Positions 7,785 through 16,289 of a stretch of 64,000 bases of DNA are shown here, in pieces. How positions within the stretch are numbered: the first letter of the stretch is position 1; each line of letters opens with the position of its first letter. This DNA is from Granulicella aggregans (GTDB lineage Bacteria > Acidobacteriota > Terriglobia > Terriglobales > Acidobacteriaceae), in contig NZ_JAGSYE010000003.1 in the NCBI RefSeq assembly GCF_025685565.1, positions 868,001 to 932,000 of the forward strand. Direction: 5' to 3'. The notes beneath the pieces were generated by a model that saw only the letters and a list, made by a program, of their open reading frames with translations, ran no database searches and had not been told where the DNA came from. The position numbers were made by a program, and so were the translations under genes.

Positions 7785-8855
7785 CTACTTCTTGCTCTTG
7801 ATCACTTCAGCAGCAACCGCCGCTCCATTAGCCGGTGCAGCGGGAACATCCGCGGGAACCGCAGCACCGATGTTCAGCTTCTTGCGAACTTCGGCGTCGA
7901 TGCGCCCGAAGACGTCCTTGTTCTCCTTGAGGAAGTTGCGGACGTTCTCGCGGCCCTGGCCGATGCGCTCGCCCTGGTAGCTATACCAGGCCCCGCTCTT
8001 GTCCACGATGTTGTGCAGCACAGCCAGATCGAGCCCATCGCCTTCGCGCGAGATTCCTTCGCCGTAAAGAATGTCGAACTCGGCGTCGCGGAACGGTGCA
8101 GCCACCTTGTTCTTCACCACCTTGATCTTGGTGCGGGAGCCGACGACGACGTCGCCTTCCTTCACCGCGCCGATGCGGCGAATGTCGATGCGCATGGAGG
8201 AATAAAACTTAAGTGCGCGACCGCCGGTCGTCGTCTCAGGGTTGCCGAACATGACGCCGATCTTGTCACGGATCTGGTTGATGAAGATCAGGCAGGTGCG
8301 CGACTTCGAGACAGTGCCGGTCAGCTTGCGGAGCGCCTGGCTCATCAGACGGGCCTGCAGGCCCATGTGGGAGTCGCCCATCTCGCCGTCGAGTTCCGCC
8401 TTCGGCACCAGCGCAGCGACCGAGTCAACCACCAGAACGTCGATGGCATTCGAGCGCACCAGCGCCTCGACGATCTCCAGCGCCTGCTCGCCGTAGTCCG
8501 GCTGCGAGATCAGCAGGTTGTCGATATCTACGCCGAGCTTACGGGCATAAGCTGGATCGAGAGCATGCTCGGCGTCGACGAAAGCAGCGAGACCGCCGGC
8601 CTTCTGCGCTTCGGCGACGATCTGCAGGGTAATCGTCGTCTTGCCCGAGGATTCAGGGCCAAAGATTTCAATGACTCGTCCGCGCGGAACGCCGCCAACT
8701 CCCAAGGCCGCGTCGAAGGAAATCGACCCCGTCGAGATGACGGAAATCGGGACAATCGCCTCCTTCGATCCCAGGCGCATCACCGAGCCCTTGCCAAACT
8801 GTTTTTCGAGCTGTGAAAGCGCGGTTTCTATAGCTTTGCTGCGGTCGTCTGCCAC
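7785..8855 (-). CDS. recA: Recombinase RecA
   Basis: About 356 residues; ATP-dependent strand-exchange protein that also triggers LexA self-cleavage. The Walker A loop GPESSGKT, Walker B region DVLVVDSVAAL, and the DNA-binding loop 2 region with FINQIRDKIGV are all present. I place the start at the GTG at 8855 (protein begins VADDRSKAIE), because a GGAG lies 8 nt upstream; the GTG at 8864 overlaps the ribosome-binding site. The C-terminal tail is Ala/Pro-rich and less acidic than in E. coli. The gene is monocistronic with its own terminator. I see no clear SOS box in the 180 nt upstream. Confidence 0.98.
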   Translation of the reverse strand: MADDRSKAIETALSQLEKQFGKGSVMRLGSKEAIVPISVISTGSISFDAALGVGGVPRGRVIEIFGPESSGKTTITLQIVAEAQKAGGLAAFVDAEHALDPAYARKLGVDIDNLLISQPDYGEQALEIVEALVRSNAIDVLVVDSVAALVPKAELDGEMGDSHMGLQARLMSQALRKLTGTVSKSRTCLIFINQIRDKIGVMFGNPETTTGGRALKFYSSMRIDIRRIGAVKEGDVVVGSRTKIKVVKNKVAAPFRDAEFDILYGEGISREGDGLDLAVLHNIVDKSGAWYSYQGERIGQGRENVRNFLKENKDVFGRIDAEVRKKLNIGAAVPADVPAAPANGAAVAAEVIKSKK

Positions 8856-9038
8856 GATAAACACTCCATAATTTGAACGTCACCGGATTCTAGCACCGAA
8901 ACGGGAAAAGGCAAAGAAAAGGCGAATTCAGCCCTGGTTACGGAGACGGCGTTGGCCCGCATTCGGTGAAGTTTTTCTAATTTCGACCGATATATGCGTT
9001 GAAGAGGAAGTAAGAACCACCTAAGGCAGGTTCCTCCC

Positions 9039-9353
9039 ATGAGCATCAGCGTCTCTCCAATCTCCGTCGCAGCCGTCTCTCCCGTGGACAGCGTCTCTTC
9101 GTCCACGCAATCGGCGTCGAAGACACCACCACCCCCTCCGCCGCCGCCACCGCCACCTCCCCCGAAGGACACGGTAGAGCTATCTCTCGACGCGAACATC
9201 AAGGTCTTGCAGAGCCAGGGTGACAGCGTCACGGAGATTGCCTACACACTCGGCGTTCCAGTGCAGACGGTGTCCATCGACCTGGGCACGGCGCTGATCG
9301 AGGCGAGCGTCGCCTCTGCTCCCACGATCCCGGCTTCCGTATCCGGAATTTAG
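9039..9353 (+). CDS. Small protein with a 13-residue polyproline tract and HTH-like C-terminus
   Basis: A 104-residue protein. Residues 1-28 are Ser/Val-rich, residues 30-42 are thirteen consecutive prolines written with all four proline codons, and residues 44-85 form a compact domain beginning DTVELSLDANIKVL. Within that, SVTEIAYTLGVPVQTVSIDLG reads like a helix-turn-helix. No signal peptide is evident. Short proteins with this DTVxLS...QG.SVxxIA pattern occur in other bacteria without assigned function. Such a proline run should stall ribosomes and require EF-P. The gene stands alone between divergent recA and the ThyX-like gene. Confidence 0.7.
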   Translation: MSISVSPISVAAVSPVDSVSSSTQSASKTPPPPPPPPPPPPPKDTVELSLDANIKVLQSQGDSVTEIAYTLGVPVQTVSIDLGTALIEASVASAPTIPASVSGI

Positions 9354-9375
9354 ACAGGCCCCGGCGCGATGCGGT

Positions 9376-10977
9376 TCAGCGCCGGAGCAGGTCCACAGGT
9401 TGATTCACGTCTTCGATGCGGAAGTATCCGGCCAGCGACGGGTGACGTCTGGCCACCGCAAGGTACATCTCCCAGGCCACGCGGCGATAGCTGAAGTGGC
9501 CTGCAACGCCTGAACGAAGTTCCGAGATATACAGCGCCTCGGCAAAGTCCATCTTGAAGAGCGACCGGCAGCGGACGCCCAAAGGAAGCGCGTACTGCGC
9601 GGACTGGGCACCCTCCGGCTCGCTGCTCGTCTTCAGACGCCGGTAGCAGCGCAGCGCGGCATCCATCGCCTCCACGTAAACCGCTTCCAGGCCCGCCTGG
9701 GCCAGCGTAGGCTGACCAGGGCACTCCGGCGTCTCGTATCCGTGCAGATCGGTGTACTCCTGCAACAGTTGCACACAGCGGCGATGGCGGTGCATGTCGC
9801 GGAAGCCGCCAATGTCCATCAGAATGTCGAAGCGCAGCCCGTGGCCGGAGTGGAATGACCGTGAGAGTTCGTCGTGGCGGCCGCGATGCGTCGCGCCGAG
9901 GGCGACGAGTTCGTCCCGCCGCGCGACGGTAAGGCCTTCGACCTCGGCGCGAAGCTGGCGGTACGGGTAGTGGCAGTGCGGATAGAGCAGTGAGGTCGCG
10001 ATCTCGACTTCGAGTGACTCGCCATCGTCGATCAGGTCGACCACCGAAGCGGCGTCAATCGGCTGCCCTGCCATCAGTTCATGGGCCGCAGCTCTCAACT
10101 CAGCGCGCGAGTTCACGATGTAGTCGGATGGGTTGGCGTACTTCACCAGCGTCGGCGCGGTCTTTACCGGGCGAAGAACGCGATCGCCGAGAAGCTGAGC
10201 AGCGGCGGCATCGGTCTGGCGAAGGTCGTCGATGAGCGGCTGAAGCTTGCTGTGCTGCACATTCCAGGCTGGCTCGGAGGCGGCGATTCGCAGCTTCTCT
10301 GCAATCTCGCGGATCTCCGCAAACTCGCTGGTGAGAAGGCGCGAGACCTGGGTCTCGAGCGTGCGGGCGTTCACGATCTGGCCCAGCGAGGTGTTTGTCG
10401 CCAGCGGCAGAAGGTAGCGTGCGACATCGAATGCCCTGGCTTTCAGCGTGCGTTCGTAGGCGTCGGGCTTCATCGCGTCGGGGCGGGCGATGGCCGACTT
10501 CAACGCCACCAGCATGCCCTGCGAGATCGCGTCATAGGCAGCGAACGACGCCTCGATCGCAGCGGTAAATACCGGCGTCGCCTCGCCGAACGGAGGCGTA
10601 TACCATCCTGACTTGCGAAAATCCTGATACCGGGTAGACCGCTCCTGGCCGTCCCAGCGCTGCTCGTCGACCAGAGCGATTGCGGCCAGCAGGCTCAGCC
10701 GCTCGATGGCGAAGGGGATGTGGGCGAGATCGGCGATGGAGCGGTGACCGTACTGGAAGTAGAAAGTATTAAGAAACTGCTCGGCGCGCTGCGAGTCGAT
10801 CTCGGCGAGCGATTCGCGCATAGAGAGCGACGACCGTGAGTACTTCGCCATGGCGTAGGCGAGCACTTCTGGGTCTGCGCCGTGAATTGCGTAGACGTCG
10901 GTGACGTTCTGCTTTGGTTCGCTTGCCGCTGGCCCGCCCGTGTGCGGCGTTACGGATTGGATCTGTTCTTGTGACAT
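9376..10977 (-). CDS. Tandem ThyX-like protein (FAD-dependent thymidylate synthase family)
   Basis: A 533-residue protein made of two ThyX-type halves; ordinary ThyX is about 220-260 residues. In the first half GHRSIADLAHIPFAIERLS (residues 78-96) matches the HxSxxEHxxFTF region and QERSTRY (111-117) matches the end of the ThyX signature, but the preceding RHR is replaced by a sequence ending EQRW. In the second half MHRHRR (395-400) restores the RHR, followed by LQEYTDLHGY (405-414) in place of NExSxRY. The usual dUMP-binding region near each C-terminus is also only partly kept (second half: ISELRS). It may form pseudo-dimers with asymmetric sites, or act on another nucleotide. Divergent from the DUF2071 gene. 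Confidence 0.85.
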   Translation of the reverse strand: MSQEQIQSVTPHTGGPAASEPKQNVTDVYAIHGADPEVLAYAMAKYSRSSLSMRESLAEIDSQRAEQFLNTFYFQYGHRSIADLAHIPFAIERLSLLAAIALVDEQRWDGQERSTRYQDFRKSGWYTPPFGEATPVFTAAIEASFAAYDAISQGMLVALKSAIARPDAMKPDAYERTLKARAFDVARYLLPLATNTSLGQIVNARTLETQVSRLLTSEFAEIREIAEKLRIAASEPAWNVQHSKLQPLIDDLRQTDAAAAQLLGDRVLRPVKTAPTLVKYANPSDYIVNSRAELRAAAHELMAGQPIDAASVVDLIDDGESLEVEIATSLLYPHCHYPYRQLRAEVEGLTVARRDELVALGATHRGRHDELSRSFHSGHGLRFDILMDIGGFRDMHRHRRCVQLLQEYTDLHGYETPECPGQPTLAQAGLEAVYVEAMDAALRCYRRLKTSSEPEGAQSAQYALPLGVRCRSLFKMDFAEALYISELRSGVAGHFSYRRVAWEMYLAVARRHPSLAGYFRIEDVNQPVDLLRR

Positions 10978-11036
10978 GGTCGAAGGACAGGATACGTTAT
11001 TCGCGGCGGTGGATGATCCGCCGCATCACAAGAGAT

Positions 11037-11855
11037 ATGGCCCAAGATCAAGCGATGGACTCGGAGCAAAGACCGGCCGAAGTGCTTGAGGAGACGGGCC
11101 ACCGGCCATTTCCGCTGCCTGATCGCGCCTGGACCATGACGCAAAATTGGAACGATCTGCTCTTCGCCCACTGGCCGATTGCCCCGGCGACCATGGCGGC
11201 GCTGATCCCACCCGGCCTCGATATTGACACCTTCGACGGTTACGCCTGGGTAGGCGTAGTGCCTTTCTGGATGGATGGGGTTCGGCACCGCATACCGGGC
11301 AGCACGGACCAAAGCGTGGCGATTCCGATGGTCGAGACCTTTCCCGAGCTGAACCTCCGCACCTACGTCCGCTCAAGGCTGACGGGCCGCGCGGGTGTGT
11401 TCTTCTTCTCGCTCGACGCCGCCAGTCTGCTCGCGGTGATCGGGGCCAGGACGATCTTCCACCTGCCCTACTTCTACGCCAACATGGTGCGGGAGACGGC
11501 CGCTGACGGCACCGTGCGCTATAAGAGCCGCCGCCTGCTGACCTCCGCCGGGGCGAGCTTCCAGGCGACGTATCGCGGGCTAGGCAGAGCCGCCGATGCT
11601 CTGCCTAGCCAGCCGGGGACGCTGGAGCACTTCCTCACCGAGCGATACTGCCTCTTCACCAACTCTCGCGGACGGATACTGGTCGGCAATATCCACCACA
11701 AGCCGTGGCCCTTGGAGGCTGCGGAGGCCGAGATTCGCACAAACCGCATCGCACTGGCTCATGGGTTGATGCTGCCGAACCGACCGCCAGTCCTTCACTT
11801 CTCCCGACGCCTGCAGGTGTACATCTGGTCGCTTGAGCCCGATGGCTCCGTATAA
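11037..11855 (+). CDS. YqjF/DUF2071 family protein
   Basis: About 272 residues from the ATG at 11037 (AGAG just upstream). It has the DUF2071 pattern: an N-terminal WTMTQNWNDLLFAHWPI block, then LIPPGLDIDTFDGYAWVGVVPF, a mid-protein PELNLRTYV, and a later motif FHLPYFYA. The family is cytosolic and uncharacterised; some members sit near regulators or oxidoreductases. It is divergent from the ThyX-like gene with 59 nt between starts, and precedes the fabG-type gene by 50 nt on the same strand, so the two may be cotranscribed. No catalytic residues can be assigned. Confidence 0.85.
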   Translation: MAQDQAMDSEQRPAEVLEETGHRPFPLPDRAWTMTQNWNDLLFAHWPIAPATMAALIPPGLDIDTFDGYAWVGVVPFWMDGVRHRIPGSTDQSVAIPMVETFPELNLRTYVRSRLTGRAGVFFFSLDAASLLAVIGARTIFHLPYFYANMVRETAADGTVRYKSRRLLTSAGASFQATYRGLGRAADALPSQPGTLEHFLTERYCLFTNSRGRILVGNIHHKPWPLEAAEAEIRTNRIALAHGLMLPNRPPVLHFSRRLQVYIWSLEPDGSV

Positions 11856-11905
11856 TCTTCAGGTCGGCTTCGCGCAGAACAAGGCATGGCTGTAGAACGG
11901 GGACT

Positions 11906-12652
11906 ATGGGAAATCTGGCAGGTCGTATCGCGCTCGTGACCGGAGCATCGCAGGGAATCGGAAGGGCGTGCGCCCTGAAGCTGGCGGAGGCGGGAGCATC
12001 CGTCGCTCTGGCCGCCCGCAACCAGGAGAAGCTGGCGGAAGTGGCGGCGGAGATCGTAGCTGCGGGTGGAATTGCCCAAGCTTTCGAGCTTGATCTGGCG
12101 AGCGAGGACTCGATCAAGGCCTGCTCCAAGGCCGTCATCGCGCACTTCGGCAAGGTCGACATCCTGGTCAACAACGGCGGCATCACGCGTGACATCCTGA
12201 CCCTGCGCATGAAGAAGAAGGACTGGGACGACGTGATCTCGACCAACCTGACGGGCTCTTTCCTGATGTCGCAGGCAGTGATGAGCTCGATGCTGAAGAC
12301 GCGCTGGGGCCGGATCGTGAACATTACGTCGGTCGTCGGCGAGATGGGCCAGGCAGGGCAGGCGAACTATGCCGCCTCGAAGGCCGGTCTGATCGGGGTC
12401 ACGAAGTCGCTGGCGCGGGAGCTTGCCAGCCGGACAATCACGGTCAACGCGGTCGCTCCCGGGTACATCGAAACGGCCATGACAGCCATCCTGACCGACG
12501 AGCAACGGACAGCGATGACCCAGCACATTCCGTTGCAGCGGGCGGGAACCGATCAGGATGTCGCCGCGGCCGTCGCCTTTCTTGCGTCCGAGGAGGCGGG
12601 ATACATCACCGGGCATACGCTGGACGTAAATGGCGGGATGTACATGGGTTAG
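11906..12652 (+). CDS. fabG: 3-oxoacyl-[acyl-carrier-protein] reductase (FabG-type SDR)
   Basis: A 248-residue classical short-chain dehydrogenase: cofactor loop TGASQGIGRA near the N-terminus, NNGG (equivalent to NNAG), catalytic Ser in ITSVVGEMG, and YAASK with catalytic Tyr/Lys. The pattern GQANYAASKAGLIG followed by SRTITVNAVAPGYIETAMT is typical of FabG, the NADPH-dependent second step of each fatty acid elongation round. A GGGGAC sits just upstream of the ATG. It is not within a fab cluster here, so a more specialised ketoreductase role is possible. Confidence 0.9.
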   Translation: MGNLAGRIALVTGASQGIGRACALKLAEAGASVALAARNQEKLAEVAAEIVAAGGIAQAFELDLASEDSIKACSKAVIAHFGKVDILVNNGGITRDILTLRMKKKDWDDVISTNLTGSFLMSQAVMSSMLKTRWGRIVNITSVVGEMGQAGQANYAASKAGLIGVTKSLARELASRTITVNAVAPGYIETAMTAILTDEQRTAMTQHIPLQRAGTDQDVAAAVAFLASEEAGYITGHTLDVNGGMYMG

Positions 12653-12729
12653 GGACGGCCTTCCGGCTCCCCGGCAGTCATAGGAACCCGGAATGGTACG
12701 GAATTAGTGTCCTCGACAAAGGTTGCCCA

Positions 12730-12758
12730 TTGACCCGGCGCTAGTGGCTAGTTACTTT
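12730..12758 (+). promoter_or_regulatory. Candidate sigma-70 promoter for the XRE regulator
   Basis: TTGACC at 12730-12735, a 17-nt spacer and TACTTT at 12753-12758. The predicted transcript would start within a few nucleotides of the ATG at 12766, which has no Shine-Dalgarno sequence, so the mRNA may be leaderless or translation may begin at the downstream ATG (12832). Confidence 0.4.
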
Positions 12759-12765
12759 ATGGTCA

Positions 12766-13179
12766 ATGGCAAACGTTCAGGCAATCTTCTCCACGAACCC
12801 CGGCGAGCACCCGAAGTCCCTCTCCCTGTCGATGAATATCGGCACGACGATCCGCGAGTACCGGCTGCAGAAGGGGATGTCGCAGGGCGACATCGAGAAG
12901 CGCACGGGGCTGCTGCGCTGCTATCTGTCGCGCGTGGAGAACGGGCACACCGTGCCCTCGCTGGACACGCTGCAGAAGATCGCCCACTCGCTGGACATGC
13001 AACTCTCGCAGTTCTTCGCGGAGGAAGGTGTGGCCAAGGAGATGTCCGGGCTGAACCTGAACGAGGAGGAGATTCGCTTTCTGACGCAGATCCAGCGCTA
13101 CTCCTCGCAACTCGGCGACAGCGATCGCAGGCTGCTGCTGGCCATGGTGAAGAAGTTCGCTTCGACCGCGACAAGCTAG
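12766..13179 (+). CDS. XRE-family helix-turn-helix transcriptional regulator
   Basis: A 137-residue protein with one Cro/C1-type HTH. After a 22-residue Ser-rich N-terminus comes NIGTTIREYRLQKGMSQGDI, then CYLSRVENGHTVPSLDTLQ, the recognition region, ending with a helical tail EEEIRFLTQIQRYSS. Proteins of this exact build are common in Terriglobia. An in-frame ATG at 12832 directly before the HTH is an alternative start; neither ATG has a clear ribosome-binding site. Its stop codon TAG shares the palindrome CTAG with the stop of the convergent rhomboid gene. Regulated genes are unknown. Confidence 0.85.
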   Translation: MANVQAIFSTNPGEHPKSLSLSMNIGTTIREYRLQKGMSQGDIEKRTGLLRCYLSRVENGHTVPSLDTLQKIAHSLDMQLSQFFAEEGVAKEMSGLNLNEEEIRFLTQIQRYSSQLGDSDRRLLLAMVKKFASTATS

Positions 13180-14018
13180 CTCTGACTTAGATTCGCGATC
13201 CAGTATCCGAAGAGTGACAGCAGTAATGCGGTCATGGCAAAAGTTATCTTTTGCCGAGCGAAGTAGCGCTCGCGGCCTGCGGTCATGCGCGGGACCAGGG
13301 GAAATCCAAGCGCGAGGCCGGAGAGAAAGCCGCCTACATGGGCGCTGTTGTCGATCCGGATGACATCGAAGAAGTTGGAGGCTCCGCCGATCAGCAGGTT
13401 CAGGATTGCGAACTGGATGACGGAGCGCCGAAGCCGGCGCAGTTCGTCCCATGGGATGGGGAGACGACGGTTGGAGAGCAGGACGATCAGAATCCCGGCG
13501 ATGCCGAAGACGGCTCCCGAGGCTCCCGCGCCGATTGAGTCAGTGCGGCTCAAAACATCGACCGCCATGGAGAGCAGATTCCCCGCAATCCCGGTCAGCA
13601 GATAGACAGCAGCGAGACCGAAAGGCCCGATCAGGGGCTCGCCCAGCAAGCCAAGATTCCAGAGGCACCACATGTTGGTGGCGAGGTGAATCCAGCCGAC
13701 GTGGACGAAGGTCGCGGTGAGCAGGCGATACCACTCCCCGTGCAGCACAAGGCTGGTATTGTTCGCTCCGAAACGTAGAAGATCCTCGGGTGATGGCGAC
13801 TGAAACGAGACGCCGCGCAATACCATCCAGACGAAGACTGCGCAGTTGATACCAACAAGGAGATAGGTGGCCGGAGCGTCCGAGAAGACGAAGCCTCTGC
13901 GTTTCGAGGTCGCGGGCTCAACCAGTTCAAAGCCTTGCGAGGGCGATGCCTCTCCAGGCGGCGGAAGAACTTCACCTTGCGAAGAGGAGTAAACGGGACT
14001 CGGAGATGGGACGGCCAT
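13176..14018 (-). CDS. Rhomboid-family intramembrane serine protease
   Basis: About 280 residues from the ATG at 14018, 8 nt after the stop of the upstream gene. A Pro/Ser-rich cytosolic N-terminus of about 45 residues is followed by six or more membrane segments. The catalytic serine lies in GAGASGAVFGIAG and the catalytic histidine in NSAHVGGFLSG; the L1 loop carries HGEWYRLLTATFVHVGWIHL with the conserved WR and the HLATN motif. All elements for activity are present. It is coupled to the small membrane protein encoded just upstream, a possible partner or substrate. Confidence 0.93.
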   Translation of the reverse strand: MAVPSPSPVYSSSQGEVLPPPGEASPSQGFELVEPATSKRRGFVFSDAPATYLLVGINCAVFVWMVLRGVSFQSPSPEDLLRFGANNTSLVLHGEWYRLLTATFVHVGWIHLATNMWCLWNLGLLGEPLIGPFGLAAVYLLTGIAGNLLSMAVDVLSRTDSIGAGASGAVFGIAGILIVLLSNRRLPIPWDELRRLRRSVIQFAILNLLIGGASNFFDVIRIDNSAHVGGFLSGLALGFPLVPRMTAGRERYFARQKITFAMTALLLSLFGYWIANLSQS

Positions 14019-14026
14019 GGGTCCTG

Positions 14027-14548
14027 CTAGGCTGCGTCTTTCGAGAATCGCTGACGCAGGTCTGCCGGAATTCGCTGCTGAAGAACAGCACCCAGGAAGC
14101 CCGGGAGCGGGGTGGCGATCGCCACCAGAATCCAAAGCAGCGTCGAGAAGAAGAGACCGGCGATGGCGACTGCCTCAAGCGAGATGTACACGGCAGCGTG
14201 CTGGCCGAGATGAACCCTGAACTGCGCGATGTGAGTGATCGCCTCCACCCGGTGCATGATCACCGCGGCAAGGAAGAAGGCCACGATGGACAGGGTGCTG
14301 ACCGAGATGAGCAGGACATCGACGGTGCGATGCATGCGCTGCTTGGAGCGGCAGTGGGCGCACTCTGCCATGTGCAGGTCGTAGTCCTTGCGCATGGCAG
14401 GCGAGAGGGCCGAGAGATCGTAGCGCCAGCCCGAGAGGATCGCGCCAACGATGGGGTCGCTGCAAACAGCCCGACTTCCACGGCGATCAAAGCCCCTGGG
14501 ATTGTGCTCAGAGATCTGTATCGGATTCTGTCTCGAGGATCGTTGCAT
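14027..14548 (-). CDS. Small membrane protein with an HxxxCxxC motif
   Basis: A 173-residue protein with a soluble N-terminus of about 75 residues containing HMAECAHC, an H-x3-C-x2-C motif like the zinc-finger of anti-sigma factors (zf-HC2), followed by two long hydrophobic segments (VDVLLISVSTLSIVAFFLAA and a second around AIAGLFFSTLLWILVAI). I do not recognise a named family. The rhomboid protease gene follows after 8 nt, so the pair is almost certainly cotranscribed. An anti-sigma-like role is a guess; no sigma factor gene is adjacent. Confidence 0.7.
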   Translation of the reverse strand: MQRSSRQNPIQISEHNPRGFDRRGSRAVCSDPIVGAILSGWRYDLSALSPAMRKDYDLHMAECAHCRSKQRMHRTVDVLLISVSTLSIVAFFLAAVIMHRVEAITHIAQFRVHLGQHAAVYISLEAVAIAGLFFSTLLWILVAIATPLPGFLGAVLQQRIPADLRQRFSKDAA

Positions 14549-14638
14549 AGCGTATCTCCAGTCTACCCTGTTTGATCGCGGCCCGAGAGCAAAGATTCAC
14601 ACTGTGTTCAAATTCATGCACATCGGCCGATAGACCAG

Positions 14639-15607
14639 CTAGAGCTGGATCGACTCCAGAGGCTGGGCCTGCTCGGCCAGTAAGATCCGGTTTCCCAGCA
14701 GCCTCATCCGGTCACCGATCGCCTGTTCGGCACTGATGCGGGCCAGCTCGGGGGCGTTGTTCGACTCCGAAAGATGGCCGAGGACGATGTACGCGGCACC
14801 GCCATCGTAGTCGCGGGCGAGGAACTCGGCCGTCGCATGGTTCGACAGGTGACCCACACGGGAGAGCACGCGCTGCTTCACCGACCACGGGTACGGACCG
14901 TCACGCAGCATCTCAAGGTCGTGGTTCGATTCGAGCAGAAGCACATCGGAGCCAGCAATCGCCTGTTTCACGTTGGGCGGCATATAGCCGAGGTCGGTGG
15001 CGATGGCCATGCGGATACCCTCGGCGGCGAAGACGAAGCCGCAGGGGTCAGCGGCATCATGCGGGATGGTGAAGGGCGTGATGTCGATGTCGCCGATGGA
15101 GAAGTTCGAGCCGGCGCGGAAGTACTCGACCGCAGGAAGCGAAGCGGGATCGGCTTTCACGGCAGCCGGAGCCTCTTCTTCAACCTGAACGTCTTCCAGC
15201 GAAAGAGCGGGAATCTCGCACAGGTCTTCCGCAGAGCGACCGCTCTCCTGAACGGCTGCCCGGGCCGCCTTGGCCTCTTTTTCCTTTTGCAGATGGTCGA
15301 GCCACTTAGCGTAGGTCATCGTCGTCTTTGGGGTGAGCATGCGCACCCAGGCGCGGTGGGTCTGCTCGGTGAAGAAGACGGGGATGCGGAGCTTGCGGGC
15401 AAGCACAGCAAGTCCGGCTACGTGGTCGAGATGCTCGTGGGTGATCAGAATGGCGTCGAGCGCGGAGGGGTCTTCCCCGGCGATCGCCATGCGGCGCATC
15501 AGTTCCCGGCAGGAGAGTCCGGCATCGACCAGAACGCGGGTGCGCGAAGACGCGACGACGGTGCTATTGCCCTTCGACCCCGAGGCCAGCACTGTCATAC
15601 GCATCAT
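14639..15607 (-). CDS. Metallo-beta-lactamase fold hydrolase (YycJ/WalJ-like)
   Basis: A 322-residue MBL-fold protein. The N-terminus MTVLASGSKGNSTVV is the hallmark of the WalJ/YycJ branch; the metal motif is THEHLDH, with a further His in FTIPHDAADPCGF, Asp in AIATDLGY and a late His in GHLSNHATAEF. Relatives are single-strand or double-strand 5'-exonucleases/RNase-like enzymes linked to cell wall and DNA repair. An acidic insert of about 60 residues (around 105-165, rich in Glu/Ala) separates the two halves and makes the protein longer than the usual 260-270. Three in-frame ATGs lie within the first four codons. Confidence 0.88.
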   Translation of the reverse strand: MMRMTVLASGSKGNSTVVASSRTRVLVDAGLSCRELMRRMAIAGEDPSALDAILITHEHLDHVAGLAVLARKLRIPVFFTEQTHRAWVRMLTPKTTMTYAKWLDHLQKEKEAKAARAAVQESGRSAEDLCEIPALSLEDVQVEEEAPAAVKADPASLPAVEYFRAGSNFSIGDIDITPFTIPHDAADPCGFVFAAEGIRMAIATDLGYMPPNVKQAIAGSDVLLLESNHDLEMLRDGPYPWSVKQRVLSRVGHLSNHATAEFLARDYDGGAAYIVLGHLSESNNAPELARISAEQAIGDRMRLLGNRILLAEQAQPLESIQL

Positions 15608-15700
15608 GAAGTCAAGAATACGCCCGGAGTCTGTGGGTAAGGAAGCACCGAATCTGGTGCAACCCTAATCGCGTTGATTCCGGGGATGGATCACTTGTGC

Positions 15701-16147
15701 TCAGGATTTGACTGGTGCGAGGAAGTTTACCGTGGAGCGGAGGACGACCTCGTTGCGCTGGTTGTAGGCGAGGGTGCGGGTGCGCACGATGCCGTAGTCC
15801 TTGCGCGAGGTCGACTGGCGGACGCCGGCGACTTCGATCTCGGTGCGAATGGTGTCGCCGGGGCGGACGGGCTCGGTCCAGCGCATCTCCTCGACGCCCG
15901 CACCGATCATACCGCCGACTACCTGGATGCTCTGCACACGAAGGCGCATGACGATGGCGGCGGTCAGCCAGCCCGAGGCGGCGAGACCTTTGAAGAAGGA
16001 GCCCTCGCCGGCAGCTTCGTCGAGGTGGAAGGGTTGGGGATCGTACTTCTGGCCGAATTCCTTGATCTCTTCGGCTGTCACCTTTGCCGTGACTACAGAG
16101 TGGAACGTTTGACCAACGTAGAAGTCTTCAAAGTAAAGCTCGCTCAA
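15701..16147 (-). CDS. MaoC-like (R)-specific enoyl hydratase family protein
   Basis: A 148-residue hot-dog-fold protein. The hydratase-2 signature is seen as YDPQPFHLDEAAG with the catalytic Asp/His pair, and the RPGDTIRTEIEV strand is typical. It begins with a TTG at 16147 preceded by GAGGAGAT at good spacing. Members hydrate enoyl-CoA or related CoA esters in fatty acid or polyhydroxyalkanoate metabolism. It lies between two unrelated minus-strand genes with about 90-140 nt on each side, so probably monocistronic. Confidence 0.88.
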   Translation of the reverse strand: MSELYFEDFYVGQTFHSVVTAKVTAEEIKEFGQKYDPQPFHLDEAAGEGSFFKGLAASGWLTAAIVMRLRVQSIQVVGGMIGAGVEEMRWTEPVRPGDTIRTEIEVAGVRQSTSRKDYGIVRTRTLAYNQRNEVVLRSTVNFLAPVKS

Positions 16148-16289
16148 GTTCTGATCTCCTCAACAGACTTCCGATGCTGATCCCAGTCACGGCGATGCGG
16201 ATGGGAAGGAATACTGGCCGATACTCGGTGCAAGGGTACCTGCAAGAGATGTTAGCGCGAATGAGGAGCGTTCTGCCGTGACCGCGTCT

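Noticed and set aside
9124..9165. CCN-rich run that could be a microsatellite or CRISPR-like repeat
   Set aside because: It is a proline codon run inside a plausible gene, with mixed codons and no spacers.
13176..13179. Shared palindromic CTAG stop codons of the XRE and rhomboid genes
   Set aside because: A convergent overlap of a few bases is common in compact genomes and needs no special explanation.
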